NCBI RefSeq assembly: GCF_000224145.3
Contig: NC_020175.2
Span: forward strand, 256,512 to 320,511
Length of the DNA: 64,000 bases
Reading direction: 5' to 3'
DNA from: Ciona intestinalis
Lineage: Eukaryota > Chordata > Ascidiacea > Phlebobranchia > Cionidae
How positions within the stretch are numbered: the stretch's first letter is position 1; each line of letters begins with the position of its first letter. The notes beneath the pieces were generated by a model. It saw nothing but the letters and a program-made list of their open reading frames with translations. It searched no databases and was not told where the DNA came from. Shown one piece after another: positions 58,101 through 64,000 of this stretch. The translations under genes and the position numbers were made by a program.

Positions 58101-61100
58101 CAGTCTGAGTCTGCATACTTTTCCACCCTAGAGAATACACTTGAATATTAACTTACAGCTGCTATGGGCGTTCCCCGTATACACTCAGCACATACACTTG
58201 CTGTACTTCAAGCTTTATAATGGAATGTTCTGTAATACTCAGTCTGTCTTAAATTTATAAAAATAATTTCAAAAAAGTGCACCAATTTTACCAAGAACTG
58301 TTACATCTTACACTGCTTAAAATTTCTCACAGTTTTTTTCATTATTGCTGTTTTAAATATTAATTTTTGAATTTTACATAGTTATATATCTGCACTCATT
58401 GTCATTTTTTCAAATGCAGGGTAAGCTAGGTCTGCAACCCTGACGCTACCCATACCCATATGTTTTCACTAAGTAGCCCTAAATCCCTTGTACAGTTGAT
58501 TAATGTATTTTTGTAATAATTTAAAAAAGTTACACATTTTCACTCATAGGACTAAAGTTTTTAAAATGCATGTTGTGGCCATAAGCCATATGTTTCACAG
58601 TGGAACCAGATTCCTTTTATAATTGATTAATGTATTATATTCCCACCCACAGTTCCACCAACCATCAGTATAATATTGGGGGATTCTGTAGTTGAGGGAG
58701 ACAATGCAAGAATTGGTTGTTCAGCAACTGGTATCCCTACGCCTGTTGTCACCATCTTCAGACATGGAGTGGCGTTGAACAGCTCGCAGGTGTGTGGGGG
58801 TTTTATTTGTTTGTGTGTGTGTTGGGCAGGGGGTGTTTGGTGCTACCCAGTGTTTGTGTGGTTGTTAGTTGGACTTGGTGGGCTGTTTTATTTGTTTGTG
58901 TGTTGGGTGTCAGTGTATGTGCTAAATGGTTAGCGCTAGTTTGAGGCTTGACGCTGCTACCAAATAGGTATATGTGCCATAAACTCCTAAAATTTCAGAA
59001 AAAACTCCCAAAATTTTCTATGTGGTAACTTGTCATCTGGCTCGAAGTGTATTAAAATGCCACATGCGTTAAGACGACTGTTGTTGATAAATAAGTTTAA
59101 TTTAATATTTACCAAAGTGTATATGATTGCTAAACGTCTGTCTGTCTGTCTGTGTTGTGGTATTGTTGGTTGTCTATCTCCATGTTGTTAGTTGTCTTGT
59201 GTGTGCTTGTTACCTTGTGTGTTTCATGCTATCCCAACATTAAGCCTAATTTAACGTTACATTTGTTCCAGTTAAGTGAAACCACCCCGATGACAGTTGA
59301 ATACAACAGTGGAGAAGCTCAGATTCGTTTCACCCCATCTTCATATGCCGATAGTGGAGATTATACTTGTATTGCTTCTAATTCAGCTGGAAACATTGAA
59401 GGAGTTATTAAGCTGGATATTCAATGTAAGTTTATATTATTGTATATTATTGCAGGGTGTATATATTGGACGATTAAAAAATATTCAGACATCATCAGGG
59501 TTTGCTGTTAAGTGTCTTGTTCCAAAAATATGGCAGACAAAGCGTCAGTTTTAGAAGAAGGGAATATATCATTTTTTTAGCGCCCTAGTTCTCAGCCTAA
59601 ATTAGCTTCCACACTGCTGTTATGTGTTTTTTTCAAACAAGCAGAGCAAAGTATATTGCATTCACCACATTAATCAATGAGGTTCCCTATGTTTGATGAC
59701 TATAAGTGTAACTGTATTTTAACAATTTCATTCCAAAGTTTAATAAAAATCCAAAATATGATGTTTTACTTGTAATGTGTATCATAAACAACAATTCCCA
59801 TTAATTTACGTTCATACCAGATGCTCCACGTGAGACGACTCTTCCAGAAGTTTACGCTTGTTTGAACGAGAAAGCCGAACTTTCTTGTATATTCGACGCA
59901 AACCCCAAACCCACCCTCACTTGGGGTAGAATGTTACCTGTTGCTGCTGCGGATGACGATTTTCTTGCCGTCTTCACGAGCAACCAATCTGTTGGAGTAA
60001 CTCCCGATGAAGCTGAAGTGACGATGACGTTTACTCCCATTGTTCCCGATGACAACCTCAGTGTTCAAGATCAAGGAGGTGTCTTGATGCTTAAGGTGAA
60101 GTTTGGATGTTTAATCGATGAATAAATAACTTGTTTATCGTTGAGTGACAGGGCTACGATAGTTGCTTAAAAAAAGATGAATGTAACTTGTTTTATACTG
60201 TCAAGGGAATGATAGTTGTATAACACGGTTGTTCTGTTCGATACACCTTGTGCACATAAGTTATCCCATACTTAACTTTGTTTGTGATTATATGCCAAAG
60301 GACACATAGGTTCACAGTGGTAGCTCCAGCATCATCTTTCATAAAACTTAACCTGAAGTTGGTATAAGATTGAGTAGACCAGAGTTTCCCAACATTTTAA
60401 TAAAATCCTAAGCTTAATCAAATGCCACAAAATTATTGGCAAGACACAGCCATTATTGTTGGTGTATGTGTCCTTGGTCAGGGCATTTACCTGCATCAAC
60501 CAAATAGTCATTTTCACTTATGAATTGTCTGAATTGTCAGCCATATAATCAAATAGAAAAATCCCTAACTCATTCTTATGCCTCAATGACAGTTAAAATT
60601 CGGAATATAATTTCCAGTTGTTACACATATGTTGTGTATATTTAGTTTCAATTGCTCATAGTTAGATAAGAGACTCTATTACTTCTACTATTGCATCACA
60701 AGGGGCTGTATCACTCTACTATTGCATCACAATAGCATGTGTTGCTACTTAAAGGCACCATGGTGTAGTTATATTAAGACAGCATGCATTGGAATGTGGG
60801 CAAGTGTTTGGCAGCTTTCATAGTTTATAAAGTAAGCTGTAAGCGGACCCTTTGATATCTTTCCAACACTATATAGGATACACATGTCCAATTACTAAAG
60901 TAATTACATTCATGCTGTCCATTATTATTATTATACAGTTTTCACAATGCCTAGTGTTTCATTGGAAGTTAGTAAATATTTTTAGAGAAGCATAGCTTCT
61001 ATACTGTTTTGTTGAAATGGTATAAATACTAAAATTTTTAAATTGGCAACACGAACCCATCAGTGAACATTCATGGTAGTTTTGAAAGTCACTACAGTGA

Positions 61101-62840
61101 GCCTTGAGACCTGTACTTTTCAGTTACAAACTATGAACTGGTAACTAAACATGTAATGCACTTTCACAGTGTATATGAAACAGAACACCCTTGGTATAAC
61201 TTCTGAGTTTCCTACCTTGCAAGAATCATAAGTGACTTATGACATTCATTTATAACTTGTATCATTAATTCATTCATTCCACCACTGAACAACACAATGT
61301 ATATTTAGATAAGCGAAGTGAATGAGGAATCATACGGTAAATATTATTGTCGAGCACGTAACGAACATGGGGAACAAACTGCTGTTGGTGAGCTGATGAT
61401 GGCAATGAAGTCTTCCAAACCACTTAATGTGGAGGTGAGAAGTACTTTCTTTCTTGCTTATCTTATAGTAGGGTGGGGAAAATGGGATAACTTTTCATTC
61501 TATTTTCTCGTCCCACTAGGTAGTAAACAAGGAATTTAAAAGGAATAAAAGAATTCTAAAACCCTATCCTCACGACTACCATAGACTCTTGTTAATTGTT
61601 TCAAAACACAATCGGGATATTTAAATATGATTTGCTAAATGTTGTCCCGTCTTCCCCTCAACCTACTACTTATATAGGGCTGTTGTTTATATGCTGGTAT
61701 TAAAGCATTAAAATAAGTTTAACTTTAAAATACGGGTATGAGTCTATAAAGATGTCCAGTACCATTGGTCGGTGGTTGGGCCCTTGCATCGTAACCACAG
61801 GATACCAGGTTCAATGCTTGATACTGCTAAGCATATGTGTTTTAAGTAAAACACCTGACAGGCATTGTTCCAACCCAGTGGTCAATAATCAGTTATAGAA
61901 CCCTGGGTGTAAGGGTGTTAAATAATATACAGTTTCCTATTTAATGTTGCATAATTAGAGATATAGGTTTATAAAAGTCACATATTATAGAAACAATCTA
62001 TTATTTATAATGTCTATAAAGGGGGAACACTTATGCTGTTGCTGTTAAGTCTAATGTTGCGCAATTTTTGAAAGGCAGGGTATTGGTATAATTGGCAAAA
62101 CTGTATAACACTGAAAACAATAGCAAAACAAGAAGAGGAAACATGCAAAACACTACTTGCTAAACCTGACATGTTTAACCCAAGTTCCCACACAGGTGGT
62201 CGACGCATCCACCAGGCAAGCGAACGTGATATTCTCCCCACCCTCCAACATTGTGTCGCAAATCTCCAGATACCTCATTTCTCTCTCCTCTGGGAGCCAA
62301 CTCGTCCTCGAGGATGAAATCGCCGCAGGTTCGTTGCCAGCTGCTCATTGGTTAACAGCCGGCCAATCCCGTGGTTCCGCACCACTAATTTGATTATGAG
62401 GTCATAATGTGGTGTTATGATGTCATAATGGCAAGGCAGTGGTTCAGGTTTTTTATGACAAGATTTTTTTAAATACATGAAAGACGTTTTATAAAAGTTG
62501 TTTAAAAATTTTTTTTTTTTTTAGTTGAAATTTGTTTGTTCATTTAGAAAAATACCAAATTTATTTTTTCACATGTTCTCAAGTTACACTATAAGCATTT
62601 TATGCTACTTACTGCAATGGCTTCATACACCTCGTGCTAGTTCATACGCCCTACGCTTACTGAAGTTATAACACTTTAACACACACACAGGAGGAGATGG
62701 CAATATAGAAGGACGTGTGTTAAAGTATTCGTTTGGAGGTCTAACGCACGATACTGAATACACGTTCACTGTGGCGGCGGAAAACTGCCAAGGTGTAGGA
62801 ACAACTTCTGATCCAGTTTCATTCACCACGGAAATAATAA
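49155..62840 (+). CDS. NCAM-like cell adhesion molecule (five Ig, first FN3; 3' end beyond window)
   Basis: Fourteen exons: 49155-49197, 53369-53508, 53595-53745, 54123-54269, 54573-54713, 55112-55214, 55697-55782, 56119-56211, 58653-58789, 59272-59425, 59821-60095, 61309-61434, 62196-62328 and 62691-62840. Every junction keeps frame; 626 residues are in the window. Exon 1 is a signal peptide, MLWLLIAALASVVSG. Ig1 about 15-111 (MTCQYPS..GMYTCEGYD), Ig2 112-207 (VICQVSGNPPPSVVWKQG..GKYTCLA), Ig3 208-301 (LTCNATGEPEP..GKYTCIAKN), Ig4 302-398 (IGCSATGIPTP..GDYTCIASN), Ig5 399-523 (LSCIFDANPKPTLTWG..GKYYCRARNEHG), FN3 from about 525 (VIFSPPSN..DTEYTFTVAAENCQG). Five Ig domains, each split by an intron, followed by FN3, is the NCAM gene plan. 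The role is predicted neural or epithelial cell-cell adhesion at the surface. Intron 1 is 4.2 kb. The second FN3, membrane helix and tail lie beyond the window. Confidence 0.9.
49264..49447. mobile_element. MITE family 2 (intron 1 of NCAM-like gene)
   Basis: 'tagttggggtaagatggtcc' at one end and 'atcaattttaccccac' at the other, with the internal 'tggtagtaaataaag' block. Confidence 0.65.
49883..50082. mobile_element. MITE, diverged (intron 1 of NCAM-like gene)
   Basis: 'actgtggggtgagatgggtt' to 'ttatcttactccatcctgat'. Confidence 0.6.
50451..50644. mobile_element. MITE family 1 (intron 1 of NCAM-like gene)
   Basis: 'tagtggggtgggggaagatg' to 'cccatctccccccatcctac'. Confidence 0.87.
50645..53368. 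other. Remainder of NCAM-like intron 1
   Basis: No gene supported. A reversed SINE tail lies at 52510-52620 ('cacaaggtgtatgaaacaga..agctgtcgttttcccgcc'), and CRE-like tgacgtca motifs occur near 52336 and 52740. The short open frames have no domains. Confidence 0.5.
54310..54415 (+). repeat. Composite-SINE tail (intron 4 of NCAM-like gene)
   Basis: 'cttgtttatcctcacatgac', 'tgtttcatacattttgtgtc' and 'gcttacgagttaccatg' match the dispersed tail. Confidence 0.6.
55282..55550 (-). repeat. Minisatellite, about 71-bp unit, reverse orientation
   Basis: Units read 'gacagtgagcatgaggtgta', 'tgaatacaccatgtgtgtct' and 'ggtgtataagaagacac', the reverse complement of the 32218-32580 array. It lies in intron 6 of the NCAM-like gene, with about three to four units. 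Confidence 0.88.
56212..58652. other. NCAM-like intron 8 (2.4 kb)
   Basis: AT-rich, no nested gene seen. A family-1 MITE core without clear ends lies at about 57118-57256 ('tttggtagtaaacaaagaac'). Confidence 0.5.
59615..59730 (+). repeat. Dispersed repeat related to 17335-17454
   Basis: 'gagcaaagtatattgcattc', 'accacattaatcaatgaggt', 'tccctatgtttgatgac' and 'gtaactgtattttaacaatt' give the best-preserved plus-strand copy. Confidence 0.55.
61466..61668. mobile_element. MITE family 1 (NCAM-like intron 12)
   Basis: 'tagtagggtggggaaaatgg' to 'gttgtcccgtcttcccctca'. It starts about 30 bases after the exon 12 donor. Confidence 0.83.
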
Positions 62841-62910
62841 GTATGTACGATGTTATATATGTAGTTATGTTGCTTTTTTGCTTTAATTGTTCAAGTAATT
62901 GTAATATATA

Positions 62911-63096
62911 TGGTTGGGGGGGGGGGGAGAAATAAGACACCTTTAGCACATAATATTCAAATATTCTAACAGAGTTTTAAACAATTAACAACGGTCTATA
63001 GGAGTCGTGAGGATCAGTTTTATAATTCTTTGTATACTAGTAATTGGGACGAGAAAATAGAATGTAAAAGTGTCCAATCTTCCCCCACCCTACTGT
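62911..63096. mobile_element. MITE family 1
   Basis: A 5' G-rich end (a G run followed by gagaaataagacacctttag) and 'ccaatcttcccccaccctac' at the other end. Confidence 0.82.
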
Positions 63097-63380
63097 ATGT
63101 TAAATAAGTTGTACAAATGATAAATATAGTTTAGTGCTTAATGAACTAGACATGTAGTGCCTTAGTTATTATCATCATATAACGAACTAGTTGAAATAGA
63201 AATGCATGGAAATTAGTGAAATCAAAACTTCAATCTTTATTCACTAACAATCAATTCTGTGATGTCACAATTGAATTTTAATCAAGTGATTGTCATGTAA
63301 TAATGCATGTGTTAAGTGTGATTGATTATAATTAATTTTAATTCTAATATTATATTACTTGGTTGGTCTAGTTTATATAA

Positions 63381-63570
63381 AAGGTTGGGAAAAGATGGGA
63401 CCACTTTTCATTCTATTTTCATGTCTCATTTGGTAGTAAACAAAGAACATTCAAGAATTGTAAAACCGATCCTCAAGACTCCCATAGACCGTTGTTAATT
63501 CTTTAAAACACGATCAGGCTATTTGTATATTATGTGCTAAAGGTGTCCCATCTTACCCCACCCTACTATA
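63381..63570. mobile_element. MITE family 1
   Basis: 'aaggttgggaaaagatggga' to 'cccatcttaccccaccctac'. Confidence 0.85.
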
Positions 63571-63891
63571 TACCCTATTATCATTAATATGAGTAGTTAC
63601 ATGTAGTCTGTTTATAGATTGCATTGCTAACATTTGTAAAACGATCTCTGTGTAGTTTACATTAGATTGCATCTGTTGTTCTCAACTCATGCTAACAACA
63701 CATATACCACAATATGGTACATGGAGATATTTCAGGTGGTGCCCAAGCAAGTTATTTAGGATTTTTAAAAAATAACAAAAAGTAGCAATTCTTTACGTTA
63801 CACTTTAGTTTTATTTAAAGTGGTAGTACTGGGTGTTGGGTGTTGGCAACTGTGGCCTTCATCCCCCACCCATGTAGAATAGAATACTTAT

Positions 63892-64000
63892 ACAGTAGGG
63901 TGGGGGAAGATGGGACACCTATTAATCTGTTTTCTCGCCCCATTTAGTAGTAAACAAAGAACATTCAAAGAATTATAAAACTATATGCCCATGACACCGA
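63892..64000. mobile_element. MITE family 1, cut by window end
   Basis: 'cagtagggtgggggaagatg' start and the 'tagtagtaaacaaagaacat' block. The second half is outside the window. Confidence 0.8.

Overview
The window looks like nuclear DNA of a sea squirt, most likely Ciona (C. intestinalis/robusta). It is AT-rich with many short introns. It is full of short transposable elements of the types described in Ciona: a MITE-like family with terminal inverted repeats, a composite tRNA-headed SINE, and gypsy relics. It also carries chordate-type genes (NCAM-like, ETHE1, TMEM150, uronyl 2-O-sulfotransferase, 7SL RNA). Genus and species are inferred from gene and repeat content, not from a database match.

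Layout. 1-2253 (minus): 5' part of a secreted TSP1/EGF protein whose signal peptide is followed by eight arginines; the gene runs off the left edge. 3522-5110: a complete 7SL/SRP RNA gene (4526-4824) with an ATF/CRE plus TATA-like upstream promoter, and upstream of it a 5'-truncated duplicate. 5483-21853 (plus): a 23-exon gene for a type II membrane protein with an astacin-like domain, nine TSP1 repeats and C-terminal FG-GAP/VCBS-like calcium-binding repeats. The astacin domain has lost the catalytic Glu, the Met of the Met-turn and the zinc-ligand Tyr, so it is probably a pseudoprotease. An intronless NT5DC1 gene (9065-10318, minus) sits inside its 4.2-kb intron 6. 23894-26462 (minus): TMEM150-family five-exon gene. 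27435-27780: rearranged Ty3/gypsy fragment. 28413-31820 and 33137-36466 (plus): tandem duplicate ETHE1 persulfide dioxygenase genes with the same eight-exon structure. 37250-41171 (minus): UST/HS2ST-type 2-O-sulfotransferase, with a possible alternative first exon at 42090-42249. 42250-49150: mostly repeats, no convincing gene. 49155-62840 (plus): NCAM-like cell adhesion gene (signal peptide, five Ig domains, first FN3), continuing past the right edge.

Exons were built by hand from GT/AG sites and phase bookkeeping. Nearly all junctions keep frame. The exceptions are stated: a single N at 6607, the 16885/17455 junction, and one weak donor in the sulfotransferase. The genes do not form one pathway. 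Extracellular-matrix and adhesion themes (TSP1 proteins, NCAM, 2-O-sulfotransferase) recur, while ETHE1 and NT5DC1 are metabolic. About twenty copies of one MITE family, several of a second, and many SINE heads and tails fill the introns and spacers.
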